Assembly: GCF_017742245.1 (NCBI RefSeq) | Contig: NZ_JAGHKO010000001.1 | Coordinates: forward strand, 1,145,061-1,209,060 | Reading direction: 5' to 3' | Source: Niastella soli | GTDB lineage: Bacteria; Bacteroidota; Bacteroidia; Chitinophagales; Chitinophagaceae | Length of the DNA: 64,000 nucleotides | In this document: in pieces, positions 1-9,533 of the stretch | Numbering within the stretch: position 1 is the stretch's first letter | How the letters are laid out: the number at the start of each line of letters is the position of its first letter | Notes under the pieces: generated by a model | Told to the model about the DNA's origin: nothing | The model's input: only the letters and a program-made list of their open reading frames with translations | Database searches by the model: none | Made by a program: the position numbers and the translations under genes

Positions 1-2193
1 TTGGTATTTACCACCCCATTCTTCAACCAACAGGTTCATACCTGCGAGTTGTTCGTATATTTTCTGCGGGTTTGCACCGTCTTTATCAATTTTGTTGATA
101 GCAAAGATCATTGGAACACCGGCAGCTTGTGCGTGGCTGATGGCTTCCTTGGTTTGCGGCATCACCGCATCGTCTGCTGCCACCACAATTACTGCGATAT
201 CGGTTACCTTGGCACCGCGGGCACGCATGGCGGTAAACGCTTCGTGACCAGGAGTATCAAGGAAGGAGATCTTTTTACCATTGGCCAGTGTTACTTCGTA
301 GGCACCAATGTGCTGGGTGATACCACCCGCCTCACCAGCTACCACATTCGCACTGCGGATATAGTCGAGCAGGGATGTTTTACCGTGGTCAACGTGACCC
401 ATGATGGTAACGATGGGAGCGCGATGTTGCAGGTCTTCTGCATTATCCGCTTCTTCTTCTTCTTCCAGTTCAAGCTGCTTTTCCATATCGATGAACTCGG
501 CTTCATATCCAAATTCACCGGCCACCAGTTCAATTACCTCGGCATCCAAACGCTGGTTGATAGACACCATGAGACCAAGGCTCATACACTTGCTGATCAC
601 TTCTGCAAAGCTTACATCCATCAGATTAGCCAGTTCGCTTACACTGATAAACTCTGTAACCTGCAGTTTGTTATCCTGTCCTTCAACACCTTCACGTTCC
701 GCCATGTTCTGGCGTTTTTCGTGACGGCGTTTTGCTTTTATACCCTTTTGACCTTTACCACCAGACAGTTTAGCCTGTGTTTCGCGTATTTTATCCTGGA
801 TCTCTTTTTCGTTGATCTCTTTAGGCTCGCGGGACACATGACGATTTCCACCTCCTGGACCACGGTTCTGGCCTGGACGGTTTGGACCGCCTCTGAAGCC
901 GCCGCCCTGGTGTTGGCCGCCCGGACGGTGTTGACCGCCCTGACCCTGACCACCATGATGACCACCGCCGCCATGATGACCGCCTTGTCCGCCTTGCTGA
1001 CCTGGTTCTCTTTTCTTGAAAAGATGTTGTGCCCGCTCCTGCGCCGATTGCTGCGACTGCTGTTGATCCTTCTTTTCAATGGGAATGCGTTTACGCTTCC
1101 TCTTTTCCTCGTTGGGCTTCGGTTTGGTGCGGGCTTCGTCGCCAACCGGTAATTCTATTTTGCCCAGAATTTTCGGTCCCGTAAGTTTATCTGCTTTAAT
1201 ATTTTCAATAACAGGTGGTTGGGCTTCTTCCTTCGGCTCTTCTTTTTGCACTTCCTTAACCGGTTCCTGTTGCTTTTTCTTTTCAACTACTACCTGTTTT
1301 GCAGGTTGTTGTGGCTGTTTGGCAACTTCCTTTTTAGGTTTTTCCTCGACCACAGGCGTAGTAGCCTTTGGAGCTTCTTCTTTAGGCGCCTCCGCAACGG
1401 GTGCTTCTTTGGCAACCGTTTTCGGTTTTTCTTCCTTCACCGGCGGCGCTTCTTCCTTCGCCTTTACTGGCGGCTCTTCGTCCTTTTTCTTAACTACTAT
1501 CGGCGTTTTCTTCGGTCTTGTGGACGAATCAATTGCCGAAAGGTCAATTTTATCCAAAATTTTAGGCCCCTCAATTCCAGGTGCTTCCACCTTGGTAATT
1601 TCAGGCTGCTTATCCTCAGCTTTTTGCTCTACTACAACTTCTTTTTCTTTTGCAGGCTCCTGCTCTTTTTCTTCTTCTTTCTCCTTCTTCTCTTCCACTA
1701 CAGGCGGAGCTACTACAACTGGCTGCTCAACAACAGGTTGTTTTTCAACTACCGGCACAACTTCTTCTACCTTCTCAACTTTATCTACTTTTTCCTCTTT
1801 CTCTTCTTTTTCTACTACCTCTACCTTCTCAACCTTTTCTACCTTCTCTACTTTTTCTACCTTTTCTACTTTCTCTTCTCTCGTCTCTTCCACAACCGGA
1901 GTTGGTTCCTGTTTTTTAACCACCTCTTTCTTAACAGCCGCATCTTCTTCCTTCTTCTTCTTAGCTTCCAGACTTCCCTTCGGCAGATCAATCTGATCGC
2001 TTTTTAACTTGGCCACTTTATCACTCTGGAATTCCTGCTGCAAAGCACGATACATCTCCTCCGTCAGTTTTGACGTGGGTTTGAGATCGTCATTGTTAAA
2101 TCCCTTTCCTACCAAAAAGTCTACCAGCGTTTCCTTGCCGATGTTAAACTCTTTGGCTGCGGCCATTAATCTTATTGTTGTTGTTTCTGCCAT
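1..2193 (-). CDS. infB: Translation initiation factor IF-2 (3' end beyond the window)
   Basis: This is the GTPase that delivers fMet-tRNA to the 30S subunit during translation initiation. The frame is open on the minus strand from ATG at 2193 to the left edge (731 codons), so the rest of the G domain and domains II-IV lie outside. The N-terminus [20 protein letters not shown] is the usual IF-2 N-terminal helix-turn domain. A very long Lys/Glu/Val/Pro-rich linker follows, with VEK-type tripeptide repeats near 1740-1880, two related GPKIL(D/G)KI(D/E)L blocks, and a Gly/His/Gln-rich tract near 840-1010. The second conserved N-domain lies near 500-660. The G1 loop GHVDHGKTS is at about 373-400. 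It is the last gene of rimP-nusA-infB. Confidence 0.97.
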   Translation of the reverse strand, partial: MAETTTIRLMAAAKEFNIGKETLVDFLVGKGFNNDDLKPTSKLTEEMYRALQQEFQSDKVAKLKSDQIDLPKGSLEAKKKKEEDAAVKKEVVKKQEPTPVVEETREEKVEKVEKVEKVEKVEKVEVVEKEEKEEKVDKVEKVEEVVPVVEKQPVVEQPVVVAPPVVEEKKEKEEEKEQEPAKEKEVVVEQKAEDKQPEITKVEAPGIEGPKILDKIDLSAIDSSTRPKKTPIVVKKKDEEPPVKAKEEAPPVKEEKPKTVAKEAPVAEAPKEEAPKATTPVVEEKPKKEVAKQPQQPAKQVVVEKKKQQEPVKEVQKEEPKEEAQPPVIENIKADKLTGPKILGKIELPVGDEARTKPKPNEEKRKRKRIPIEKKDQQQSQQSAQERAQHLFKKREPGQQGGQGGHHGGGGHHGGQGQGGQHRPGGQHQGGGFRGGPNRPGQNRGPGGGNRHVSREPKEINEKEIQDKIRETQAKLSGGKGQKGIKAKRRHEKRQNMAEREGVEGQDNKLQVTEFISVSELANLMDVSFAEVISKCMSLGLMVSINQRLDAEVIELVAGEFGYEAEFIDMEKQLELEEEEEADNAEDLQHRAPIVTIMGHVDHGKTSLLDYIRSANVVAGEAGGITQHIGAYEVTLANGKKISFLDTPGHEAFTAMRARGAKVTDIAVIVVAADDAVMPQTKEAISHAQAAGVPMIFAINKIDKDGANPQKIYEQLAGMNLLVEEWGGKYQ

Positions 2194-2319
2194 TCGTTAT
2201 TGTAAGACAATTTTTTGTTTTGTTCGCTGTTTGGATAAGCAAATTACTTGGAAAAAGTCAAATTGATCACATTTGTCAATTATGTCATGTGTATTTAATA
2301 ATCAATCTGACCTTTCTGC

Positions 2320-3567
2320 CTATCCTTTTTCAAATTCTTCATTCAGAATACGACGAACTTCATTGATGGTCTCTCTTTCGAGATCGGTTCTTCTTTCAAG
2401 CTCCTCGGCGGTGAGATCCAGCACACTGCGAGCGGTATCACAACCAACGCGTTTGAGCTCATCAAGTATCCAGGTTTCAATTTCATCGCTGAATTCTTGA
2501 AGATCGATATCGAATTCCTGTGGTTCGCCTTCCGTATCGCGATAAACGTCGATACTATATCCCGTTAATTCCTGTGCCAGCTTAATATTCACGCCTTTTT
2601 TACCAATTGCCAGCGACACCTGATCAGGTTTCAGATAAACATTCGCCTGTTTTTTATCATTGTCAAGATCCTGAGTAGTGATCTTGGCCGGTGTAAGCGA
2701 GCGTTGGATCAGCAGTTGAATATTATTGGTCCAGTTTATAACATCGATGTTCTCGTTCTTCAATTCCCGTACGATTCCATGGATACGGCTCCCCTTCATA
2801 CCTACGCAGGCGCCTACGGGATCAATGCGATCGTCGTACGACTCTACTGCTACTTTAGCCCTTTCACCGGGTTCACGAACTATCTTTTTAATAACAATTA
2901 AACCATCAAATATTTCAGGCACCTCAATTTCAAGCAGTTTCGCAAGGAAAGAGGGAGAGGTACGGGATAAAATAATGACCGGAGAATTGTTTTTTAATTC
3001 TACTTTTTTAACAACGGCGCGGATATTTTCACCTTTCTTGAAATAGTCTTGCGGAATTTGCTCAGATTTAGGCAATATTAACTCATTCCCCTCTTCATCG
3101 AGCAATAAAATTTCTTTTTTCCAAACCTGGTACACCTCAGCACTGATAATTTCACCAATTCTATCCCCATATTTTTTAACCAGTACGTTCTTTTTCAGGT
3201 CACTGATACGGCTGGCCAGGGTTTGTTTGGCGGCCAGAATTGCCCGGCGGCCGAAATCGAGGATATTAATTTCCTCATATAATTCTTCCCCAACTTCAAA
3301 GTCAGGCTCTATTTTAACGGCATCGCTATAAGCTATCTCTGCCAGCGGGTCCATCACAGCTCCGTCCTCAACTATAGTACGGCGGCGCATAATTTCCAGG
3401 TCACCCTTCTCTGCATTCACAATTACGTCAAAATTCTCGTCACTGCCATATTTTTTACGCAGAAGGGTTTTGAAAACATCCTCCACCACTTTCATCATGG
3501 TAGGACGATCTATATTTTCCGCGTCCTTAAAGTCTGCGAAGGCCTCTATCAAGTTTATGCTTGCCAT
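2320..3567 (-). CDS. nusA: Transcription termination/antitermination factor NusA
   Basis: NusA binds RNA polymerase and modulates pausing, termination and antitermination. The 415-aa protein has the family order: N-terminal RNAP-binding domain (about 1-125), an S1 domain (about 130-200), two KH domains (about 200-345; motifs VGACVGMKGSRI and SLAIGKKGVNIKLA) and a short C-terminal helix-hairpin region after 345. It lacks the duplicated acidic C-terminal repeats of the E. coli protein. It lies 42 bp downstream of rimP and 126 bp upstream of infB, the classic arrangement. The ATG at 3567 gives the normal N-terminus MASINLIEAFADFK. Confidence 0.97.
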   Translation of the reverse strand: MASINLIEAFADFKDAENIDRPTMMKVVEDVFKTLLRKKYGSDENFDVIVNAEKGDLEIMRRRTIVEDGAVMDPLAEIAYSDAVKIEPDFEVGEELYEEINILDFGRRAILAAKQTLASRISDLKKNVLVKKYGDRIGEIISAEVYQVWKKEILLLDEEGNELILPKSEQIPQDYFKKGENIRAVVKKVELKNNSPVIILSRTSPSFLAKLLEIEVPEIFDGLIVIKKIVREPGERAKVAVESYDDRIDPVGACVGMKGSRIHGIVRELKNENIDVINWTNNIQLLIQRSLTPAKITTQDLDNDKKQANVYLKPDQVSLAIGKKGVNIKLAQELTGYSIDVYRDTEGEPQEFDIDLQEFSDEIETWILDELKRVGCDTARSVLDLTAEELERRTDLERETINEVRRILNEEFEKG

Positions 3568-3609
3568 ATACTACATTTTTTTTCCCAACACCCGCGTGTC
3601 AGGATCTTA

Positions 3610-4074
3610 TTAAAATACAGTTTGAATTGTTGTTGATTTAATCTGATCTAATTGAAACTGGTGCGTTATCACCTCTTTCTTTTTATTTTTTCCTCTCGTT
3701 TCCTCCACAGTAATAGTGTCGTCGCCCACTTCAGTCATTTTACCGGCAACTTTAATACCGTCTTTGAGGATCACCTCAACAGACCGTCCAAGGTTTTTCT
3801 TGTATTGCCGTAACAGTTTTAAGGGTTCGTCAACGCCGGGAGAAGATACTTCAAGCGAAAAGTCTCCATTAGGGAATAGATTATCCTCTTCAATCTTTTT
3901 ATATAAAGCTCGGTTCCAGGAGATACACTTCTCAATGGTCACTCCCTGATCACCATCCAAATATAGCTTTACGTTATTGGTAGGTTTTACTTTGATCTCA
4001 ACCAGGAAATAAGCCGGGTCATTGGCCAGCATATCCTGCATCATTTTTTCAATTACCTGTACTGGTGTTTCCAT
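3610..4074 (-). CDS. rimP: Ribosome maturation factor RimP
   Basis: RimP assists 30S subunit maturation. The 154-aa length and the central signature FSLEVSSPGVDEPLK are typical of the family: an N-terminal alpha/beta domain carries the SPG motif and a C-terminal SH3-like barrel carries GKMTEVGDDTITVEE. It is the first gene of the rimP-nusA-infB operon and sits just below a very good Bacteroidota promoter (4135-4168) with a leader hairpin (4094-4115) between them. The start is ATG at 4074. Confidence 0.95.
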   Translation of the reverse strand: METPVQVIEKMMQDMLANDPAYFLVEIKVKPTNNVKLYLDGDQGVTIEKCISWNRALYKKIEEDNLFPNGDFSLEVSSPGVDEPLKLLRQYKKNLGRSVEVILKDGIKVAGKMTEVGDDTITVEETRGKNKKKEVITHQFQLDQIKSTTIQTVF

Positions 4075-4093
4075 GCGCTTATGGGAAATAAAG

Positions 4094-4115
4094 AAGGGAA
4101 CGATTCCGTTCCCTT
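4094..4115 (-). promoter_or_regulatory. Leader hairpin upstream of rimP
   Basis: Arms AAGGGAACG and CGTTCCCTT are perfectly complementary around an ATTC loop. The hairpin lies in the short transcribed leader between the predicted start point (about 4128) and the rimP ATG. In the minus-strand reading it is followed by TTCTTTATTT, so it could act as a weak attenuator or as an mRNA-stabilising 5' structure. Confidence 0.6.
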
Positions 4116-4134
4116 TCTAATCATCTTTTCCTTG

Positions 4135-4168
4135 GCAAAGGTAAGGTAATTAGATTATTACTTCCAAA
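4135..4168 (-). promoter_or_regulatory. Promoter of the rimP-nusA-infB operon
   Basis: On the minus strand, TTTG (4168-4165) is followed by 21 nt and then TACCTTTGC (4143-4135). This matches the Bacteroidota primary-sigma consensus TTTG-N19-21-TAnnTTTG exactly. Transcription should start near 4128, leaving a leader of about 54 nt. Confidence 0.75.
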
Positions 4169-4411
4169 AACCCTCTTGTAAATTTTGAATAATCGAAAAT
4201 TTAAACGGATGATGGCCACCTGTTTAAAGAAAGAATGCCTAAAATCTACCCATTATGAACATTCAGAATACCAGGCTTGTTGATTTGATATAGCTTTGCC
4301 AAGTTCCACCAATACCTGGTCAGGGGCCTGTTTTTTGCAGCAGCTGAAATGTATTTGAAAGCACCTTAACAGTTTGTTAGGTGGTGTATTTGTACCTTTA
4401 GTTTTTGTAAT
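4169..4411. other. Intergenic region, divergent promoters
   Basis: Non-coding stretch between the leftward rimP operon promoter and the rightward small membrane protein gene. TACCTTTA at 4393-4400 is a one-mismatch match to the Bacteroidota -7 element and may drive the gene at 4412. No other structure was seen. Confidence 0.5.
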
Positions 4412-4675
4412 ATGAGCATATTTCGTGTACTGTTATACATATTCCTCGCCATCTTCATTTACAAGTTTGTATTTGGTTTCCTGGTGCCGTTGATCAAAAT
4501 GTCCTGGCGGGTGCGTAGCCAGATAAAGGAGTTTCAACGCCAGCACCAGCAGCAACAGGACCCACTGCAGCAAACTTCTACAACTAATAACAACCGGCCA
4601 TCCTCGGCCAGTAATGAAGCCGCCACTAAACCAAAAGCAGGCGACTACATTGATTTCGAGGAAGTAAAGGAGTAA
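4412..4675 (+). CDS. Small membrane protein, DUF4834-like
   Basis: This 87-aa protein of unknown function has one N-terminal membrane helix (residues about 5-28, FRVLLYIFLAIFIYKFVFGF). A basic Gln-rich stretch follows (QRQHQQQQDPLQQ), and the acidic tail ends GDYIDFEEVKE. That architecture and terminal motif resemble the Bacteroidota family DUF4834. The protein is probably anchored in the inner membrane with a cytoplasmic tail. The family assignment is from memory of the motif and is moderate. Confidence 0.7.
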   Translation: MSIFRVLLYIFLAIFIYKFVFGFLVPLIKMSWRVRSQIKEFQRQHQQQQDPLQQTSTTNNNRPSSASNEAATKPKAGDYIDFEEVKE

Positions 4676-4681
4676 TCGATA

Positions 4682-5293
4682 TTAAAGACCCAGATCCAGA
4701 ATTGTTTTTCCACCTGTGAGGTGCAACGCCTGTAAACCGGCTTCCCGGGCTCCTTCTACGTTTACCAACGCATCGTCAATAAACAGGGTTTCTGCCGCAT
4801 GTACCCCGCTGTCGTTAATTACATACTCATAAGCCGTCACATCCGGTTTGCGATGTTTAATGAGGTGGGAATAGTACGCCTTTTCAAACAGGTGGTCCAT
4901 TTCAGTGCCATACACTTCGCGGTATTCTTTATGGAAGTGCAACAGGTGTATGTGATTGGTATTGCTGAATAAATAAAGCCGGTATTTGCTTTTTAGCTTT
5001 TTTAGGAATTCTACCCGTTCTGCCGGAAAATCGAGCAACATGATATTCCAGGCAGCAATTACCTGCTCTTTGGTGGTACCGGGAGCCGCCAGCTGCTGTG
5101 CCTTTTCTACAAACAACTCATCTGAAATGGTGCCCATTTCATAGTCCCTGAAAAAAGAAGCTGCATGCCCAATACGGAACAGTTCATCTATTTGCGTAAG
5201 CCCCAGTTCTTTAAATGCTTCACTGGTTTTAGCCACATCCAGGTTGAGTAAAACTCCGCCCAAATCAAAAATGATGTTTTTCACAGGTGCCAT
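4682..5293 (-). CDS. HAD-superfamily phosphatase (YihX-like)
   Basis: This is a haloacid-dehalogenase-type sugar-phosphate phosphatase of subfamily IA. Motif I is FDLGGVLLNLD near the N-terminus; the second Asp of the usual DxD is Gly, as it is Gly in YihX-type DLGNV motifs. Motif II is YLFSNTN, motif III the Lys of KHRKPD, and motif IV LFIDDALVNVEGA. I chose ATG at 5293 (MAPVKNIIFDLGGV) over an upstream TTG at 5326, because family members begin just before motif I. It lies just downstream of the GH3 gene on the same strand and could be co-transcribed with the glycan locus, perhaps acting on a sugar phosphate; that link is inference. Confidence 0.85.
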   Translation of the reverse strand: MAPVKNIIFDLGGVLLNLDVAKTSEAFKELGLTQIDELFRIGHAASFFRDYEMGTISDELFVEKAQQLAAPGTTKEQVIAAWNIMLLDFPAERVEFLKKLKSKYRLYLFSNTNHIHLLHFHKEYREVYGTEMDHLFEKAYYSHLIKHRKPDVTAYEYVINDSGVHAAETLFIDDALVNVEGAREAGLQALHLTGGKTILDLGL

Positions 5294-5328
5294 CCATTTA
5301 TAATTTGGGCGCAAGTTACACCGCAAAA

Positions 5329-7605
5329 CTATTTCACCAACCTAAAGCTGGCTTCCTTTACATCGCGGCTATTGGTGCCAATGAATAATTTAAAATCACC
5401 GGGCTCGGATACATATTTCAGCGCGCTGTTATAAAATTTCAGGTCATTCTCCGTGATCGTAAATTGCACTTTCTTCATTTCACCGGCATTCAGGGTTATT
5501 TTCTGAAAACCTTTTAATTCTTTTACCGGGCGCGTAACTGAACCTGCCAGGTCGCGGATGTACAACTGCACAGTTTCTTCCCCGGCCACATTTCCGGTAT
5601 TCTTAATCAGAATGGAAGCAGTTATCTGCTGCCCGGGTCGGATTGTGCTCTGACTGAGCTGAATAGTATCATACGTAAAGTTGGTATAGCTAAGTCCGTA
5701 ACCAAAAGGATACAGGGGCGAATTATCTACATCCAGGTAATCTGATTTGAATTTGGGATTGCCGCCTTCATAAGGCCGGCCGGTATTTTTGTGATTATAA
5801 TAAATGGGGATCTGGCCAACATTACGTGGAAAGGAGGTAGTGAGTTTGCCCGCAGGGTTGTAATTCCCAAACAACACATCGGCAATGGCATTTCCTGCTT
5901 CGGTTCCGGCAAACCAGGCTTCCAGAATGGCAGGTGCCTGTTCATCGAGCCAGGAAATGGTGAGCGGGCGGCCGTTCAATAATACTACCACCAATGGCTT
6001 GCCCGTTTTTACCAGGGCTTCTATCAGTTTCCGCTGGCTGCCGGGTAGATCGAGGCTGGTGCGGCTGGATGATTCGCCCGACATTTCCGCGGCTTCTCCC
6101 ACTACGGCCACTACCACATCGGCTTTACCGGCTACTTCAACGGCCTCCTGTATCATGATCTCAGGTGTTCGGGGATCTATTTCTGTAGGTTTATCAAACG
6201 GACTTATACGTTTGGCAAAGGCCGTATCATCGGTTATGTTGGCACCTTTTGCAGACAGCACCTGTACCCCGTTGCCGGCTACATTTTTAATTCCTTCCTG
6301 TATGCTTACACTTTTTGTTTTATCGCCCGATACGGCCCAGGTGCCTAGCATTTCGGCATGGTTATCGGCCAGGGGACCTATCAGGGCAATGGTGCCTGAT
6401 TTTTTTAAGGGCAGTACCTGGTGCTCATTTTTTAATAGCACCATAGAGCGGGCCGCGGTTTCCCGGGCTGCCTGCCGGTTCTGCGCAGTAAGGATGTCTT
6501 TTTCGGGCTTTGACTCGTTTATATACCGATAGGGATCGTCAAACAGCCCCAGCTTATACTTTGCTTCCAGCACCCGCTGACAGGCAGCATTGATCTGCTG
6601 CTGCGTTACAGCGCCTGCTTTCAGGGAATTTTGTAAAGTGGTCAAAAACCCTTCGCCTACCATGTCCATATCGAGACCGGCCTTCAGCGCAAGGGTCGAT
6701 ACAGTGGCCAGATCGCCCATGCCATGCGCCATCATTTCATTGACCGAAGTATAATCTGATACCACAAAACCTTTAAACCCCCATTGGTTCCGTAACAAGT
6801 CGGTCAATAGCCAATGATTGCCCGTGGCGGGAATACCATCAATTTCATTAAAGGAACTCATTACACTGCCTACACCGGCGTCCACTGCGGCCTTGTAAGG
6901 CGGCAGGTATTCATTGAACATTCTGATGCGGCTCATGTCGGTGGTATTGTAATCTCGGCCGGCTTCTGCAGCCCCATACAGGGCGAAATGTTTAACACAG
7001 GCCATTACGGTATTGTCCTTCGACAGATCGGTGCCCTGATAGCCCTTGATCATGGCCCGGGCAATTTTTGACCCCAGGTAGGGATCTTCGCCCGAACCTT
7101 CTGCAATTCGGCCCCAGCGGGGATCGCGGGCAATATCAACCATGGGAGAATACACCCAGCACAATCCATCGGCCGTGGCTTCAATGGCAGCAATGCGGGC
7201 TGTACGTTCTATCAGGGCTGTATCCCAGGAGCAGGAGAGCCCAAGTGGAATGGGAAATATAGTTTTGTGCCCATGGATCACATCGAGTCCAAAGATCAAT
7301 GGAATGTGCAGGCGGCTTTCTTTTACAGCCAGTGTTTGGGCCTGGCGTATTTTATCGGGACCAAAGATCCCGAACAGGCCACCCACCCGTCCTTTGCGAA
7401 TATTATCTTCCACACCTTTGCTTACTACTGAACCGGTGGGCACCCCCCAGCCCGGTGTTACCAGGTTTAACTGACCGATCTTTTCGTCCAGGGTCATTTT
7501 ACTCATGAGGTTGGCCACATACGCCTTCATCCTGTCGTCGGATGTTTGTGCGGTTACCTGTAATAAAAAGGATAAGGTGACAATCGTTAATAATATCCTA
7601 CGCAT
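5329..7605 (-). CDS. bglX: Beta-glucosidase, glycoside hydrolase family 3 (BglX-like)
   Basis: This exo-acting beta-glucosidase removes glucose from oligosaccharides in the periplasm. The 758-aa protein starts with a signal peptide (MRRILLTIVTLSFLLQVTAQ), then the GH3 N-terminal barrel, the alpha/beta sandwich and a fibronectin-III-like C-terminal domain (from about 650). The catalytic nucleophile Asp is in GFVVSDYTSVNEM. The Lys-His pair of VMACVKHFALYG is the usual substrate-binding motif. It is the last catabolic gene of the locus. GH3 enzymes of this type next to a GH144-like gene are known to act on sophoro-oligosaccharides (beta-1,2), so that linkage is the leading guess. Confidence 0.92.
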   Translation of the reverse strand: MRRILLTIVTLSFLLQVTAQTSDDRMKAYVANLMSKMTLDEKIGQLNLVTPGWGVPTGSVVSKGVEDNIRKGRVGGLFGIFGPDKIRQAQTLAVKESRLHIPLIFGLDVIHGHKTIFPIPLGLSCSWDTALIERTARIAAIEATADGLCWVYSPMVDIARDPRWGRIAEGSGEDPYLGSKIARAMIKGYQGTDLSKDNTVMACVKHFALYGAAEAGRDYNTTDMSRIRMFNEYLPPYKAAVDAGVGSVMSSFNEIDGIPATGNHWLLTDLLRNQWGFKGFVVSDYTSVNEMMAHGMGDLATVSTLALKAGLDMDMVGEGFLTTLQNSLKAGAVTQQQINAACQRVLEAKYKLGLFDDPYRYINESKPEKDILTAQNRQAARETAARSMVLLKNEHQVLPLKKSGTIALIGPLADNHAEMLGTWAVSGDKTKSVSIQEGIKNVAGNGVQVLSAKGANITDDTAFAKRISPFDKPTEIDPRTPEIMIQEAVEVAGKADVVVAVVGEAAEMSGESSSRTSLDLPGSQRKLIEALVKTGKPLVVVLLNGRPLTISWLDEQAPAILEAWFAGTEAGNAIADVLFGNYNPAGKLTTSFPRNVGQIPIYYNHKNTGRPYEGGNPKFKSDYLDVDNSPLYPFGYGLSYTNFTYDTIQLSQSTIRPGQQITASILIKNTGNVAGEETVQLYIRDLAGSVTRPVKELKGFQKITLNAGEMKKVQFTITENDLKFYNSALKYVSEPGDFKLFIGTNSRDVKEASFRLVK

Positions 7606-7618
7606 ATGTTGTTTTTTA

Positions 7619-9424
7619 TTAGTCTGCTTTTATCACTTTGCTTTTAGCCGAAACCCCATTTTCATTGATGGCTTCTATAGTAAAGTAATAGGGCTTTTCC
7701 TTATCCATGGCCTTACAATAGTATTCGTTGCTGCTGTATACCATTACACAATTATATAATTTATCGGGCGCCAGTCCCATATAAATATTGTAAGCATACG
7801 CATTGTCAACCGGCTGCCATTTTAACCAGGCATTGCGTTTGTCCTTCTCGGTGCGCAAAACAATAAACTGCTTTACCTCACCAGGCTTATTACCATTTCC
7901 ATTACCAAATACGCGTAACCCACTAATGGCGAATTTGCCACCGGGCATATGAATGTTCTCGAGTTTTATATAACGGGTTTGGACCGGGTTTTCCAATTCA
8001 ATATAATCATGCGGCACATCGGTATTGTTGTTGCTTTTATCAATCAGCATTTTCCAACTCTTGCCATCCGTACTTTGATATATTTTATACTGATGATATG
8101 TGCCCTGTTGTTTGCCCAGGAAATCTACATCCTGGTCGGCATAATTGAGTTGAATGGCCCGTACAGTACAGGTACTACCCAGATCGGTTGCTATCCATTC
8201 GCCTTTGTTACCGGTAGTTGCACTCCAGTATGTTTTAATATTTTCGTCCACGGCAAAATTAGCATAATAACTGGCAAGTGTAGAGGAAACTGTGACGGGT
8301 TTGTTGTAATTGAGAAGCATCCAACCCGTGAAACCGCCACCCGAAGCAGAAGGAAGGCTATGTGGATAGTCGCCAAAGGCCGCATCCATATACATAACAT
8401 CATCTTTATCAAAACCGGCAGGCCAGATGCCAATGCGCCGTTCAAAATTATTTTTCACTGAAATAACTATGGTCGATACATGCCACCAGTTATTGAATGG
8501 GTCTTTGAAGGTAGCACCATGACCAGCTCCCCGGGCAAAACCGCCAGGTTTGTAACTAAAAGGAAGCGACTGTGGAATAAACGGCCCCAGCGGATGGTCC
8601 CCAACTACCACACCATCGGCATAACCGCTGAACTCGGTACCGGGGGCACCGTATTGCAGGTAATATTTGCCGTTATGTTTGGTCATCCAGGCGCCTTCAA
8701 TAAAGGGGTCAAGAAAGGTATTATCGAGGTATTCGCCAAAACGCTGCCATCCGTAACGCCAGGGTTCCAGCAGGTACATTTCCTTGCGGGTGCCTTGGGG
8801 AGCAAATGTTTTACGGTCTATTTCAATACCATATAACGGATACCGGTTGCTGCTCCCATTATACATATACAGTTTGCCATCATCATCGAGGAAAAAATCG
8901 GGGTCCCAGCCACCTATTTCAAATGAGTCTATCGCTTCTTTCCATTCATTTGCCTTGGGGTTGGTGCTCATCCATATGGGAAAGTTGGAGGAATAAGTTG
9001 AACCAAATACCAGTAAGGTGTCGCCCTGTACCCAAACAGCCGGGGCACAAAGCTCGTCATAGACCTTATGATACGGTTTTAAAAATAAGCGGGAAACAAA
9101 ATGCCAGTTGCTCATATCGCTGCTCCACCAATACCCCCACTGGTTGGTGCTGAATAAATAATAATCGCCTTTGTATAATACAATAACGGGGTCGGCGGTA
9201 GCCCGGTGTTTGCCCCATTCGGTAAAATTGGGAATAGGCGTATAACCGTAATCGATGTTAATTGGATTGCAATACGTTCGAATATTAAAGGTGGGCTTTC
9301 CTCCGGTTTGGGAAAGGCCCACCTTTTCTGCATGCACAGGATCTATCTTCGCATTGCTTTGAGGAAATACATGCGGGACAAGAGCCGCAATTAGAAACAC
9401 TGTATAAATGAATCTTGTAATCAT
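7619..9424 (-). CDS. Secreted GH43-like glycosidase with discoidin and FN3 domains
   Basis: The 601-aa protein has a signal peptide, then a five-bladed propeller of GH43 type. ATADPVIVLYKGDYYLFST holds the general base Asp, GGWDPDFFLDDDGKLYMYNG the pKa-modulating Asp, and PFIEGAWMTKHNGKYYL the general acid Glu. Residues about 370-510 form an F5/8 type C (discoidin) carbohydrate-binding domain (TYWSATTGNKGEWIATDLG), and the C-terminal 90 residues look like fibronectin type III. It lies 13 bp upstream of the GH3 gene. GH43 enzymes usually cleave arabinosides, xylosides or galactosides, so it may remove side branches or reveal a substrate other than plain glucan. Confidence 0.85.
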   Translation of the reverse strand: MITRFIYTVFLIAALVPHVFPQSNAKIDPVHAEKVGLSQTGGKPTFNIRTYCNPINIDYGYTPIPNFTEWGKHRATADPVIVLYKGDYYLFSTNQWGYWWSSDMSNWHFVSRLFLKPYHKVYDELCAPAVWVQGDTLLVFGSTYSSNFPIWMSTNPKANEWKEAIDSFEIGGWDPDFFLDDDGKLYMYNGSSNRYPLYGIEIDRKTFAPQGTRKEMYLLEPWRYGWQRFGEYLDNTFLDPFIEGAWMTKHNGKYYLQYGAPGTEFSGYADGVVVGDHPLGPFIPQSLPFSYKPGGFARGAGHGATFKDPFNNWWHVSTIVISVKNNFERRIGIWPAGFDKDDVMYMDAAFGDYPHSLPSASGGGFTGWMLLNYNKPVTVSSTLASYYANFAVDENIKTYWSATTGNKGEWIATDLGSTCTVRAIQLNYADQDVDFLGKQQGTYHQYKIYQSTDGKSWKMLIDKSNNNTDVPHDYIELENPVQTRYIKLENIHMPGGKFAISGLRVFGNGNGNKPGEVKQFIVLRTEKDKRNAWLKWQPVDNAYAYNIYMGLAPDKLYNCVMVYSSNEYYCKAMDKEKPYYFTIEAINENGVSAKSKVIKAD

Positions 9425-9449
9425 TTTAAGGGTGTTTAATCTGGACTCA

Positions 9450-9533
9450 ACTACCGTCTTCGCCCCTCTTCGCTAAAGCTTCGGTGAACGAAGCACTCAG
9501 TCCGACGATCCCCCCTTCGACCTCAGGGTCTGT
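9450..9533. repeat. Hairpin-rich intergenic sequence, possible dispersed repeat
   Basis: Between the GH144-like and GH43-like genes lies a block containing GCTTCG-GTGAA-CGAAGC, a 6-bp hairpin at about 9479-9495, and runs of CTTCG. It looks like the REP-type elements scattered between genes in related genomes. Only one copy is visible in this window, so this is a guess. Confidence 0.3.

Noticed and set aside
1-2007. Long plus-strand open frames (up to 383 and 305 codons)
   Set aside because: They are antisense to infB and have biased Ser/Phe/Thr composition produced by the Lys/Glu-rich linker; the minus-strand frame encodes recognisable IF-2.
8191-9333. Additional minus-strand frames inside the GH43-like gene
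   Set aside because: They are out-of-frame shadows of the real 601-aa frame.
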